In this document: positions 22,922 to 31,386 of the stretch, one piece after another
Layout of the letters: every line of letters begins with the position of its first letter
Numbering within the stretch: position 1 is the first letter of the stretch
Assembly (NCBI RefSeq): GCF_023953965.1
Contig: NZ_JAMLIX010000001.1
Span: 2,914,501-2,978,500 of the forward strand
Length of the DNA: 64,000 bases
From: Bosea sp. (in: a-proteobacteria)
GTDB lineage: Bacteria; Pseudomonadota; Alphaproteobacteria; Rhizobiales; Beijerinckiaceae
Direction of reading: 5' to 3'
Program-made: the position numbers and the translations under genes
The notes under the pieces: model-generated
The model's database searches: none
What the model saw: only the letters and a program-made list of their open reading frames with translations
Told to the model about the DNA's origin: nothing

Positions 22922-23922
22922 GCATCCATGTAAGCGCCTATGATTTCCGCCGCGAGCGGAGGGACGATGGCATTGCCGTAGGCGCGCAGCTTTCCCACTC
23001 GGGCGGGAACCCCATGAGCCAGCAGACGAATGCCGGGTTCAACGCGCCGGGCTTTTCCGTCTGCTCCGGAGAGCCAGCCAGAGCGTGACCACGTATCGAA
23101 ACCAGCCCCGCTGAATTGCCGGCCTCGTTCTGACCGTTCCGCGCTGGCGCAAGGCTGGTCGGCGTGGACCAGAGCGCTATCGTCATCGGCAGCGTCTTGC
23201 CCTTGGGGTTCGCCGCCCACTTCGCATGGAACTCCGGCGATGCGCTCTCGCTGCGCCAATCGCGAGCCGACGGCGTCGGCCACATCGTGGCGCCGAATCT
23301 CACCGCCTCGGTCAGATAGAGCGGCACGCTGTTCTGGTTCGCGTTGCTCTTCCGAAAGGCCGCACACTTCTCCAGCGTCGCGTCGGATCGATCGCGATTG
23401 ACCGCCGTCGCGGTCGGCCACAAACCACAGTCGATCTCTCCGATGGGGCGCATTGACGGCACAAGCCGGGACAACGGACGCCCCGCAGGCGTAACCGATG
23501 GCTTCCAGGTCAGAATGCACTCCGTCGAGCCAATCCTTTCCAACCGCTGCCGCAACCTGCTCTCCCATGACGACGGGAGGCTTGCAGGCTCGGATGAGTT
23601 CGAAGAGGACGGGCCAGAGGTGGCGTTCGTCGGCTTGGCCTTCCTGCTTGCCGGCGACACTGAAGGGCTGGCAGGGGCAGCTTCCAGTCCAGAGCGGCTT
23701 GTCGTCAGCCCACCCTGCAAGACGCGCAGCGTAGCTCCATCCGCCGATGCCGGCGAAGAAGTGGCACTGTGCGTATCCTTCCAGGTCGGAAGGTCGAACA
23801 TCGACAATTGAGCGCTCGTCAACGTCGCCTGGCGCAATGTGGCCTCCCGCAATCAGGTTGCGGAGCCACTGCGCCGCGTAGGGATCGATTTCGTTGTAGT
23901 AGGCGCGCGCTTCCCCCCTCAT
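22912..23922 (-). CDS. DNA cytosine-5 methyltransferase
   Basis: 336 residues. Motif I FAGIGG (56-61), catalytic motif IV PCQPFS (83-88, Cys84), a GEQV variant of the ENV motif (120-123), motif VIII NAPHRRDRLWFVAD, and C-terminal LRAYGNAIVPPLAAEII. GGGAGG ahead of ATG 23922 is a strong ribosome site. It probably protects phage DNA or controls expression by methylation; no cognate nuclease is obvious apart from the neighbouring HNH protein. The linker region between motifs is rich in Arg/Glu/Gly and overlaps a long second frame (22938-23801). Confidence 0.88.
   Translation of the reverse strand: MRGEARAYYNEIDPYAAQWLRNLIAGGHIAPGDVDERSIVDVRPSDLEGYAQCHFFAGIGGWSYAARLAGWADDKPLWTGSCPCQPFSVAGKQEGQADERHLWPVLFELIRACKPPVVMGEQVAAAVGKDWLDGVHSDLEAIGYACGASVVPACAVNAPHRRDRLWFVADRDGGQSRSIRRDAGEVCGLSEEQREPEQRAALSDRGGEIRRHDVADAVGSRLAQRERIAGVPCEVGGEPQGQDAADDDSALVHADQPCASAERSERGRQFSGAGFDTWSRSGWLSGADGKARRVEPGIRLLAHGVPARVGKLRAYGNAIVPPLAAEIIGAYMDACA
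22938..23801 (-). CDS. Overlapping ORF in a second frame of the methyltransferase gene
   Basis: 287 residues from ATG 23801 (MFDLPTWKDTHSATSSPASA), on the same strand as the methyltransferase but in another frame, with no stop for over 860 bases. Its segments (ECILTWKPSVTPAGRPLSRL, LWPTPSARDW, ALNPAFVCWLMGFPPEWE) resemble proteins deposited from phages. Part of the resemblance may arise because conserved methyltransferase DNA reads this way in the second frame. No ribosome site is seen. Reported as possible dual coding, not as an established gene. Confidence 0.35.
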   Translation of the reverse strand: MFDLPTWKDTHSATSSPASADGATLRVLQGGLTTSRSGLEAAPASPSVSPASRKAKPTNATSGPSSSNSSEPASLPSSWESRLRQRLERIGSTECILTWKPSVTPAGRPLSRLVPSMRPIGEIDCGLWPTATAVNRDRSDATLEKCAAFRKSNANQNSVPLYLTEAVRFGATMWPTPSARDWRSESASPEFHAKWAANPKGKTLPMTIALWSTPTSLAPARNGQNEAGNSAGLVSIRGHALAGSPEQTEKPGALNPAFVCWLMGFPPEWESCAPTAMPSSLRSRRKS

Positions 23923-24350
23923 GACCTCTCCCTCCCTTCAGAGAGGGGGTTTAGGGTGGCATCCGCGCGATTCCGGCCAGAAATCTCAGGATGTTCAGGC
24001 AGCGGCATCCATTCGAGCGGGACGATGTCGGAGTGGAAAACGTTGCCGCTCGCCCACTTCCACACACCGTCAAGGACCATGGCCTCGCCAACCCAGCCGC
24101 CAGTCGTCGCGACCAGAAACCATTCGTCCTCGGGGACCGTGCTGAGTGGCTGCCAGCCGGTCGCCGCGAGCACAAACTCGACAATGTCGCGAGCCTTGTC
24201 GTCGTGCCGGCGCCGCATCGACGGTGTCATGAAATCCCGGTCATCGCCCGACATGTTCGGGTTGCCGCGCCAGCCCGCCGCCATCAAACGGCTGGCCTGA
24301 TCGATCACGGCATCGAGGCCCCGCCCCTTCGTGCTTGCCCGCTCAGACAT
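23919..24350 (-). CDS. DUF551-like phage protein
   Basis: 143 residues. The C-terminal half (TGWQPLSTVPEDEWFLVATT, then WKWASGNVFHSDIVPLEWMP) matches the DUF551 layout, a small phage domain with Trp and Pro positions. The N-terminal half is helical and basic. It overlaps the methyltransferase start region by four bases, within the same leftward operon. Confidence 0.6.
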   Translation of the reverse strand: MSERASTKGRGLDAVIDQASRLMAAGWRGNPNMSGDDRDFMTPSMRRRHDDKARDIVEFVLAATGWQPLSTVPEDEWFLVATTGGWVGEAMVLDGVWKWASGNVFHSDIVPLEWMPLPEHPEISGRNRADATLNPLSEGRERS

Positions 24351-24594
24351 GGGGGGAGGCCTTGGCGCGGGCGCGGAGCATCGCGTCCGAAACCCTGTAG
24401 GAATGCTCCGCGACGTGGTCGACGAACTCGACGCCGAAGTTGTCGCCTCGGCAGGTGTCGAGAAGCCGAGACATTGCCTGCCCAGCGAACCAGTCGCGAA
24501 GAGACATGCCGGGCTCTGTCAGCCAATCGGAGTTGTGCGCGACGTTCCCAAGCATCGGGAACGCCGGCCCGCCGTCTTCGATCCGCTCACCCAT
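24343..24594 (-). CDS. Small conserved-type phage protein
   Basis: 83 residues from ATG 24594: MGERIEDGGPAFPMLGNVA, then EPGMSLRDWFAGQAMSRLLD. The GGPAFP and GMSLRDWFAGQA motifs recur in many temperate phage early regions of enterobacteria and rhizobia. Function is unknown. It overlaps both neighbours by eight bases. Confidence 0.6.
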   Translation of the reverse strand: MGERIEDGGPAFPMLGNVAHNSDWLTEPGMSLRDWFAGQAMSRLLDTCRGDNFGVEFVDHVAEHSYRVSDAMLRARAKASPHV

Positions 24595-24919
24595 GGCGAG
24601 GGGCCTGGGTGGTGAAGGAAACCTTGATGCCTCGACGAGGGCAGAGCGGGCGCTGACAAGTCTGCTCACTGGTCGGCGGGCAGATGCATCCAATAGGTCT
24701 TGGCGAGGGCCAGATGCCGGGGGCCTCGGACTCTATTGGCCCAAGGTCACGCTCTGGTTCAACCCACCGGCCGCCGCGCCGCTCAACCCCCCGCATTTTG
24801 CACGGGCAGTAAGGCTCGCCATTCTGCGGCCCGATGCAGTTACAGGCGTGGAAAGTCGATGCGCCTGAGACGCTAAATTGGTTTGCAGAACGGCTGTAAG
24901 TGCTTGTTTTGTGGTCCAT
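24587..24919 (-). CDS. Cysteine-rich phage protein, first gene of the leftward operon
   Basis: 110 residues. HACNCIGPQNGEPYCPCKMR and IGCICPPTSEQTCQRPLCPR hold ten cysteines in two clusters. CNCIGPQNG...CPC is a recurrent phage motif that probably binds zinc. It is the first gene of the leftward run from 24919 to 19058; its promoter should lie in 24920-24972. Confidence 0.55.
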   Translation of the reverse strand: MDHKTSTYSRSANQFSVSGASTFHACNCIGPQNGEPYCPCKMRGVERRGGRWVEPERDLGPIESEAPGIWPSPRPIGCICPPTSEQTCQRPLCPRRGIKVSFTTQAPRHG

Positions 24920-24972
24920 GGCTTTTCCCTCGGTTTGCGGGAAAAGCGTTTGAAATCAACGCTGAAAGGTGC

Positions 24973-25017
<45 letters not shown>

Positions 25018-25097
25018 CGGTTTTCCAGGACATCGCCGGATAGGCACTTCGCCGGAGCGGGCGGCGGGCGCCTTGCGCGCCGCCGCCCGTCCATGCC

Positions 25098-25427
25098 TCA
25101 GCGGGCCGCGGCGAGCGCCGCGATCATGCCGGTTATGCTGTTGATCAGGATGAACTGGTTGTCGACGCGCACCCAGCGCTGGCCGGGGCCGGGCGCCCGC
25201 AGATGATGGCGACGATAATCGCTGACGTAGCTGCGGCGGTATTGCGAGGGCAGGGCATGCCCGCGCGCCCAGCGATGCTTCTTCATGACCGGGGCCTTCT
25301 GCGGAGCCATGTGCTTCTGCATATGAACCGGGCCGCGATGCGGATTGTAATAGGTCTGCGCGAAAGATGAGACCGGAGCAATAAGAATAGAAGCGCCGAT
25401 GATGCCGGCGGTGAGCAATTTATTCAT
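25098..25427 (-). CDS. RcnB-like periplasmic protein
   Basis: 109 residues with a signal peptide (MNKLLTAGIIGASILIAPVS). The mature part is His/Arg-rich, ending in the RcnB-type motif WARGHALPSQYRRSY, then APGPGQRWVRVDNQFILIN and TGMIAAL. RcnB proteins are periplasmic and linked to nickel/cobalt handling in E. coli; in alphaproteobacteria the role is mostly untested. It is the first chromosomal gene beyond the prophage junction. Confidence 0.75.
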   Translation of the reverse strand: MNKLLTAGIIGASILIAPVSSFAQTYYNPHRGPVHMQKHMAPQKAPVMKKHRWARGHALPSQYRRSYVSDYRRHHLRAPGPGQRWVRVDNQFILINSITGMIAALAAAR

Positions 25428-25663
25428 GTGTAATCTCCTTTCGTCTTGATAGGGCGATCATGGCGTCCGGAATATAAACATGGGGTGAACGGACGGATTA
25501 AATCTCTGTAATGTCCCTGTCAGCTACCAATTCGGCAGGGCGCCGCGCTTTCGGATGGGTTGTTCTTTCTGTCAGGTCATGCGCCGCCTTTACCGTCAGG
25601 CGCGGCCGCCTTGCGAACCTTCGGCGCGGTGGGGCGTTGCCCGTTGAGGAGGTTCACCTGCTC

Positions 25664-25921
25664 ATGACGATGGTCACGCCCGCATGGCACGCCGGCCCCG
25701 GCAACGCGCCGGCCGTTCCCGATCCGCCGCCCGAGGCGCCGCCTCTCACCCCCGGCGAGGTGCCGCCGGCTCCGCCGGTCGAATCGCCGCCGCAGGAGGT
25801 GCCGCCAGGCATTCCGACAGATCCGCCGCCGGAGCTGCCGCCGAACGCCCCGCCGGAGGCACCGCCCGCGACCCCGGTCGACCTGCCTCCGGATCGCGCT
25901 CCGCGCCAGCCGCAGGAATAG
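25664..25921 (+). CDS. Proline-rich small protein
   Basis: 85 residues from ATG 25664; GGAGG is 11 bases upstream, so spacing is long. After MTMVTPAWHAGPGNAPAV the rest is an irregular P-rich repeat (PPPEAPPLTPGEVPPAPPVE and similar) with many PP and PPP runs that would need EF-P for translation. No signal peptide is evident. Could be a linker-like or envelope-spanning peptide; may also be non-coding. Confidence 0.4.
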   Translation: MTMVTPAWHAGPGNAPAVPDPPPEAPPLTPGEVPPAPPVESPPQEVPPGIPTDPPPELPPNAPPEAPPATPVDLPPDRAPRQPQE

Positions 25922-25928
25922 CCTTGGA

Positions 25929-27317
25929 TCAGACGGGTGGCGCGTCGCCCGCGCCGATGTCCCAGTAGAGCCCGGCCATGGCGGTGAGCCCCTCACGGGC
26001 GATCGCTGTCGGCAGGTGCTCGTCCGGCGCGTGCTGCTGGCAACCCGGATAGGAATGGGGCACCCAGATCGTGCGCAGCTTCAAGATCTCGGCGAAGATG
26101 TCGTTGGGCAGCGAGCCGCCGAGATTGGGCAGCAGGGCCGGCTTCTTGCCGGTGCTTCTCGCGATCGAGCCGATCGTGAAGCGGACCCAGGCGTCGTCGG
26201 GATCGAGCCTCGTCGCGCCGAAGCGCTCGGTGCCGGGTGTCGCGATCTCGACCATGGGAAAGCCGTGGCGGTCGAGATGGCGGCGCAGCGCCGGGATCAC
26301 GTCATGCGCGTCGATGCCGACGACGAAGCGCAGGCCGCAACGGGCCCAGGCGCTCGGCGGCACCGCGTTGACCGGTGTCTCGGGCACGCCCGCCTTCATC
26401 GCCAGCACGTCGAAGGAGCACCAGCCGAAGACCTGCTCGGCAGGCGACAGGCCGGGCTCGCCCCAGCCCGGATCGATCGTCGGGCCGTCGGGGCCGCCGT
26501 CGACCTCGCAATCGGCCAGCGCCCGGCGCACGGCGTCGGGCAATGCCTTCGGCACCCATTCATGGATGCGGATCCGGCCGGTGGGGGAGGTGATCGAGGC
26601 GATGGCATGGGCGAGCTGGATCGCCGGGTCGCAGAGCAGGCCGCCCCAGTTGCCGGAATGGTGCCCGCCCTCGCGTGCCGTGATCGTGAGGTCGAAGGTG
26701 ATGACGCCGCGCGCGCCGAGGAAGACGGTCGGCCGCTGCGCATTGAGGCGCGGCCCGTCGGAGGCGATCAGGATATCGGCCTCGAGCAGCCCGGCTTCCT
26801 CCTCGCAGAGCTCGCGCAGGCCGGGCGAGCCCGATTCCTCGCCCATCTCGATCAGGTATTTGGCGTTGAAGCCGAGCCGGCCACGGGTTTCGAGCACGGC
26901 CTTGAGGCCGCTCAGGTTGATCAGGTGCTGGCCCTTGTTGTCGACCGTGCCACGGCCGTACCAGCGGCCGTCGCGCTCGACGAGCGTCCAGGGCGAAAGG
27001 CCCTCGCTCCATTGCGCGTCGAGGCCGCGGATGACGTCGCCATGGCCGTAGCCGAGGATGGTAGGCCAAGCCGGGTCCTCGATGCGCTCAGCGTAGAGGA
27101 AGGGGCCCTTCGCCTTGGGATGGGTCAGGATGCGGCAGGAAAAGCCGAGCGATTCGAAGAGCGGGCGCATCTCGCGCTCGAGATAGTCGGGAAGAATGGG
27201 CGCGCGGTCGGGGTTCTGGCTTTCGGTCGGCATCGCGACGAGGCGTGCGAGGTCGTTCTTCATCCGGCCCGAATCGAAATAAGCCTGTGCTGTCGCGATC
27301 GCCTGGGCGCGGGTCAT
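25929..27317 (-). CDS. M20 family metallopeptidase (dipeptidase-like)
   Basis: 462 residues from ATG 27317. Metal ligands typical of M20/ArgE-DapE are visible in order: His in GYGHGD, Asp in GRGTVDNKGQH, the catalytic Glu pair in EMGEESGS, Asp in IASDGPR and the late His in HSYPGCQQHAPDEHL. GGHHSGNWGG in the lid domain is also typical. It probably cleaves dipeptides or N-acyl amino acids; substrate not readable. The start at 27317 avoids an upstream extension overlapping the divergent helicase promoter region. Confidence 0.85.
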   Translation of the reverse strand: MTRAQAIATAQAYFDSGRMKNDLARLVAMPTESQNPDRAPILPDYLEREMRPLFESLGFSCRILTHPKAKGPFLYAERIEDPAWPTILGYGHGDVIRGLDAQWSEGLSPWTLVERDGRWYGRGTVDNKGQHLINLSGLKAVLETRGRLGFNAKYLIEMGEESGSPGLRELCEEEAGLLEADILIASDGPRLNAQRPTVFLGARGVITFDLTITAREGGHHSGNWGGLLCDPAIQLAHAIASITSPTGRIRIHEWVPKALPDAVRRALADCEVDGGPDGPTIDPGWGEPGLSPAEQVFGWCSFDVLAMKAGVPETPVNAVPPSAWARCGLRFVVGIDAHDVIPALRRHLDRHGFPMVEIATPGTERFGATRLDPDDAWVRFTIGSIARSTGKKPALLPNLGGSLPNDIFAEILKLRTIWVPHSYPGCQQHAPDEHLPTAIAREGLTAMAGLYWDIGAGDAPPV

Positions 27318-27423
27318 GTCTCGTGCTCTCCCGGATTCATCCCGGCACAGTGGCGGGCGACGCGCGATTATGCCAGTGCCGGGAGGCCGGGCGCGCCATG
27401 CTTTCCGGGAAAGGCGGCAGGCC

Positions 27424-28827
27424 ATGATCCTGATTCCCCATCCGCATCAGCTGATCGCGCGTGACGCCATCCTCGCCGCGCGGGCCAGGGCTAAGGCCGG
27501 CTTCCTGCTCGGGGACCTGACCGGGCTCGGCAAGACGCTCTCGGCCTGGCTCGCGCTCTCGGCGATGCCGGAGGAGGAGATGCTGGTGATCTGCCCCAAG
27601 GGGGCGATCCCGCAATGGCGGCGGACCATGGCGCTGTCGGGCCTGCCGGCCAAGCGCGTGACGCTGATGAATTTCGAGAAGACCAAATCGCTGCTCGCGC
27701 CGCCCGCCGACAGCAGGAAGCGCTCGGCGCGGGCGAAGAACAACGAGCTCGCCAGGCTCGGCACGCCGAAACGGATCTGGCCGCTCGTCGTGATCGACGA
27801 GGCGCACCGCATCCGCAATCCCAATTCGCAGCAGGGGCTGGTCTGCCGGCAGATGGCAAAGGCTGCCGCCTTCACCATCTATATGAGCGCCACCGCCGGG
27901 CAATCGCCGCACGAGTTGTCCTATCTCGCCCCGCTGCTGGCGAAGGCCGCAGGGATGCCGAGCGCCGATCTCGACGGGTTCCGCGCGCTGATGAAGCGGC
28001 TGAAGATCGGCAAGGCCAAGGGCCGCTGGAAGAACTGGAGCTGGGAGCCGAACGAGGCCGACCGCAAGGCGATGGCCGATCTGCTCTATCGCGGCGCGAA
28101 CGCCATCGGCCTGCGCCGGCGGCCGGAGGAGATCGCCGGCTGGCCGGAGGTGCAGCGCGAGCTCGCGCCGGTCGCGCTGGATAGCGCGTCACGCCGGCTC
28201 TACGACGCGACCTGGCGCGAATTCCGCAAGGAGCTCGGGCTTGCAGGCGGCTCGACGCGCAAGCCGCAAGGCTGGGCCGCCGATCTGCGTTTCCGGCAGA
28301 AGGCGAGCCTGCTGCGCATTCCCGGCACCGCCGATTTCTGCGAGGACCTGCTCGGCAATGACGAGCAGGTGGCGATCTCGGTCGCCTTCCTCGAGACCAG
28401 CGCCATGCTGGCCGAGACGCTGCGTGGGCGCGGCTGGCGCGTGGCCGAGATCAACGGCGAGCGTTCGGGCGCGCAGAACGAGGAGACGCGCATCGCCTTC
28501 CAGACGGGCAGGCTCGATGCGGTGATCTTCACCGTCACCGAGTCGATCTCGCTGCATCGCGGCGAGATGCCGGGCGGCGAGCGCGAGCGGGCGCTCGTCA
28601 TCCACGACATGCGCCACAGCGCGATCCAGCTCCAGCAGATCGAGGGCCGCTGCCACCGCGACGGCCAGCACGCGACGATCTTCTACGCCTATGCCGAGGA
28701 CACGGTGGAGGAGGCGATCGCCGGGACCGTGATCCAGCGCATGGCGGCGATGGAGGGGCTGGCCGGCGACGACACACGCATGCTGGAGGCGATCGCGGGG
28801 ATCGTCGAGGGGCGGGCGGCGGCATGA
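27424..28827 (+). CDS. SNF2/DEAD-like superfamily 2 helicase
   Basis: 467 residues from ATG 27424. Walker A GDLTGLGKT (30-38), CPKGAIPQW (motif Ia), DEAH (125-128), MSATAG (motif III), then a C-terminal helicase lobe ending with QQIEGRCHRDGQ (motif VI). The compact build without extra domains is like phage or mobile-element helicases rather than chromatin-type SNF2. It lies 2.4 kb outside the tRNA scar, divergent from the M20 gene by 106 bases. Role unknown, perhaps a relic of an older insertion. Confidence 0.8.
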   Translation: MILIPHPHQLIARDAILAARARAKAGFLLGDLTGLGKTLSAWLALSAMPEEEMLVICPKGAIPQWRRTMALSGLPAKRVTLMNFEKTKSLLAPPADSRKRSARAKNNELARLGTPKRIWPLVVIDEAHRIRNPNSQQGLVCRQMAKAAAFTIYMSATAGQSPHELSYLAPLLAKAAGMPSADLDGFRALMKRLKIGKAKGRWKNWSWEPNEADRKAMADLLYRGANAIGLRRRPEEIAGWPEVQRELAPVALDSASRRLYDATWREFRKELGLAGGSTRKPQGWAADLRFRQKASLLRIPGTADFCEDLLGNDEQVAISVAFLETSAMLAETLRGRGWRVAEINGERSGAQNEETRIAFQTGRLDAVIFTVTESISLHRGEMPGGERERALVIHDMRHSAIQLQQIEGRCHRDGQHATIFYAYAEDTVEEAIAGTVIQRMAAMEGLAGDDTRMLEAIAGIVEGRAAA

Positions 28828-28832
28828 GGCGT

Positions 28833-28991
28833 TTACTCGCGGGCGCGCTGGCCGAGCTCCCGCGCTCCTTCGACCGACGAGCCGGTCAGCCGGACGATGC
28901 TGTTCCAGGCGTCGCGCGTATAGGCGCCCTGGTGGACGATGGCGTCGTAGCCGACGATCAGCACGATGATGATCAGAAGCAGGCGGAACAC
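28833..28991 (-). CDS. Small single-pass membrane protein
   Basis: 52 residues from GTG 28991 with GGAGGAG six bases upstream, a strong ribosome site. Membrane segment FRLLLIIIVLIVGYDAIV at the N-terminus, then a short amphipathic tail (YTRDAWNSIVRLTGSSVEGA). Convergent with the helicase gene. Unknown function. Confidence 0.55.
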   Translation of the reverse strand: MFRLLLIIIVLIVGYDAIVHQGAYTRDAWNSIVRLTGSSVEGARELGQRARE

Positions 28992-29145
28992 GAACAACTC
29001 CTCCGCGAAACGCTCATCAACGCCCGGCTTCGGTGACCGGTTCCCTTCCGCCGTCGTGAAATGAAGCATGGGGCACATCGGCCCTTGTCGGCGACTGCGA
29101 AACCGCGATGATGCCCTTGGGGAAGAATCGGCTCTGGAGACGACG

Positions 29146-29886
29146 ATGAGGCTGGCGGCTTCGGTTCTTGGCGCTTTCCTTGGTCTGGCCTCGCTCGCGG
29201 CGTCCGCATCGGCGATGGAGCTCAAGGGAACGACCGTCATCCTCATCCACGGCAAGGCGGGCGGGCAGGGGCCGTTGCAGCCGCTCGCGGCCGCGCTCAA
29301 GGCGGAAGGCGCCAATGTCGTGCTGCCGCTGATGTCCTGGAGGTCGGGCTACCGGACCTATGAGCAGACCCTGGGCGAGGTTCAGGCCGCCGTGCAGCGC
29401 GCCCGCGCCGCAGATGCTGCGCGGGTCGTTCTGATGGGCCACAGCCTCGGCGCCAACATCTCGATGGGCTATGCGGCGCGCAGCGGCGGCGTCGCCGCCG
29501 TGGTGGCCCTGGCGCCGGGGCACCGGCCGGCTTTCATCGTCTCGCTGACGCAGGACAGCCTCGACCGGGCCAAGGCGATGGTCGCCGCCGGCCGCGGCGG
29601 GGAGAAAGCCAGCTTTCTCGATTTCAACCAGGGCCGCGTCTTCCCGGTGACGACGACGGCCGAGGCCTATGTCAGCTTCTTCGACCCGTCCGGCCCGGCC
29701 GCCAGCGCCGCGCAGGGAAACGGCGTCGGCGGGCCCTTGCTCTGGGTGATCGGGACGGGGGACAAGCCCGCGATGAACGATCGCGCGCCCTATTCGCGCG
29801 GAACGCGCATTCAGGTCTCCGCCGGGCACCCGGATACGCCGCGCGTCGCCGTCCGGCAGGTGATCGACTGGCTGCGGGCGCAATAG
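29146..29886 (+). CDS. Secreted alpha/beta hydrolase
   Basis: 246 residues from ATG 29146 (GGAG upstream). Signal peptide MRLAASVLGAFLGLASLAAS, then IHGKAGG (oxyanion region), nucleophile elbow GHSLGA, and a late Asp/His region (GTGDKP, SAGHPDTPR). The fold is the standard alpha/beta hydrolase; likely a periplasmic esterase or lipase-like enzyme, substrate not readable. Confidence 0.75.
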   Translation: MRLAASVLGAFLGLASLAASASAMELKGTTVILIHGKAGGQGPLQPLAAALKAEGANVVLPLMSWRSGYRTYEQTLGEVQAAVQRARAADAARVVLMGHSLGANISMGYAARSGGVAAVVALAPGHRPAFIVSLTQDSLDRAKAMVAAGRGGEKASFLDFNQGRVFPVTTTAEAYVSFFDPSGPAASAAQGNGVGGPLLWVIGTGDKPAMNDRAPYSRGTRIQVSAGHPDTPRVAVRQVIDWLRAQ

Positions 29887-29893
29887 GGCCGGC

Positions 29894-31318
29894 TCAGCCG
29901 GCCGGCAGCAGCTCCTTCAGCCGCAGCAGGGCGATCCTTTCGACCTGCGCCAGGGCGGTGTCGAATTCCTGCGCGGGCGTGTTCTTCAGCCGCGCCTCGA
30001 AGGCGGCGAGGATGTCGGCCTTGCTCGCCCCCTTCACCGCCATGATGAAGGGGATGCCGAAGCGGGCCTTGTAGGCGTCGTTCAGGGCGGTGAAGCGGAC
30101 GCGCTCGTCGCCCGTGAGGTGGTCGAGCCCGGCGGAAGCCTGCTCGCGCGTCGATTCCGGCGTCAGCTCGCCCGCGGCCGCGAGCTTGCCGGCGAGATCG
30201 GGATGGGCCGTGAGCAGCGCCATGCGCTGCTCGAGCGAGCCTTTGCGCATGGCGGTGGCCATAGCCGCGTGAAGCCCTTCGGCGCTGTCATGCTCGGCGC
30301 CGATTCCGGCATCATGGGCAGCCTCGGCGATCCAGGGCGAGTGCTCCCAGACGCGGCCGAAGACCTCGGTGAAAAGGGCCTTCGGCAGCCTGGAGGGGAT
30401 GTAGCCGCCTGCGGGAGGGTGCGTCCTGATCCAGTGGCGGGCGATGTCGAGCCTCGTCGCCACCCAGACCCTGTCGTGCCCCTTCACGTAATCGAGGAAG
30501 CGGGCGAGGGCGGCGGCGCGGCCCGGCCGCCCGACGAGCCGGCAATGCAGCCCGACCGACATCATCTTCGGCGCGGTCTCGCCTTCGGCATAGAGCGTGT
30601 CGAACGAATCCTTCAGATAGGCGAAGAACTGGTCGCCGGCGTTGAAGCCCTGCGGCGTGGCGAAGCGCATGTCGTTGGCGTCGAGTGTATAGGGCACGGC
30701 GAGCTGCGGCCCCTTCGGTCCCTTCAGCCAATAGGGCAGGTCGTCGGCATAGACGTCGGCCGTGTAGAGGAAGCCGCCTTCCTCCATCGTCAGGGGAATC
30801 GTGTTCTCGGAGGTGCGCCCCTGATAGCAGCCGAGCGGACGCGCGCCGGTCAGCTCCGCCTGGATGCGGATGGCTTCCAGGATATCGGCGCGTTCGCGCT
30901 CCTTCGGCACGTCGCGGTAGTCGATCCATTTCAGGCCGTGGGTGGCGATCTCCCAGCCGGCCTCCTGCATCGATCCGACGATCTCGGGGTAGCGCGCCAG
31001 CGCGCTGGCGACCGCGAAGACGGTGACCGGCAGGTTTCGCTCGGTGAACATCCGCCAGAGCCGCCAATAGCCGGCGCGGGAGCCGTATTCGTAGAGCGAC
31101 TCCATGTTCATATGGCGCTGGCCCGGCCAGGGTTGGGCGCCGACGATCTCGGAGAGGAAGGCTTCGGAGGCGGCGTCGCCATGCAGGATGCAGTTCTCGC
31201 CGCCCTCCTCGTAATTGATGACGAACTGGACGGCGATGCGGGCCCCGCCCGGCCAATGCGGGTGGGGGGCGTGGCGGCCATAGCCCTGAAGGTCGCGGGG
31301 ATAGGCGGTCGTGGTCAT
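29894..31318 (-). CDS. Bifunctional allantoinase (PuuE) / OHCU decarboxylase
   Basis: 474 residues. The first 300 residues are the polysaccharide-deacetylase-like allantoinase PuuE (INYEEGGENCILHGD, WEIATHGLKWIDYRD, CYQGRTSENTIPL, GLHCRLVGRPGR). The last 165 residues are an OHCU decarboxylase domain (LFTEVFGRVWEHSPWIAEAA, LDHLTGDERVRFTALNDAYK, FGIPFIMAVKGASK). The two catalyse consecutive steps of uric acid degradation: OHCU to S-allantoin, then allantoin to allantoate. It is transcribed with uraH and opposite to puuD. Confidence 0.92.
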   Translation of the reverse strand: MTTTAYPRDLQGYGRHAPHPHWPGGARIAVQFVINYEEGGENCILHGDAASEAFLSEIVGAQPWPGQRHMNMESLYEYGSRAGYWRLWRMFTERNLPVTVFAVASALARYPEIVGSMQEAGWEIATHGLKWIDYRDVPKERERADILEAIRIQAELTGARPLGCYQGRTSENTIPLTMEEGGFLYTADVYADDLPYWLKGPKGPQLAVPYTLDANDMRFATPQGFNAGDQFFAYLKDSFDTLYAEGETAPKMMSVGLHCRLVGRPGRAAALARFLDYVKGHDRVWVATRLDIARHWIRTHPPAGGYIPSRLPKALFTEVFGRVWEHSPWIAEAAHDAGIGAEHDSAEGLHAAMATAMRKGSLEQRMALLTAHPDLAGKLAAAGELTPESTREQASAGLDHLTGDERVRFTALNDAYKARFGIPFIMAVKGASKADILAAFEARLKNTPAQEFDTALAQVERIALLRLKELLPAG

Positions 31319-31386
31319 CGGGTGCACGCTCGCAAACTGATTCAGGTCGTGATGCTAAGCCGCTATCGTCGAAAGGAAAACGCCGC

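Noticed and set aside
26016..27464. Rightward open frame of 482 codons
   Set aside because: Antisense to the M20 peptidase, whose catalytic residues are intact; composition is artefactual.
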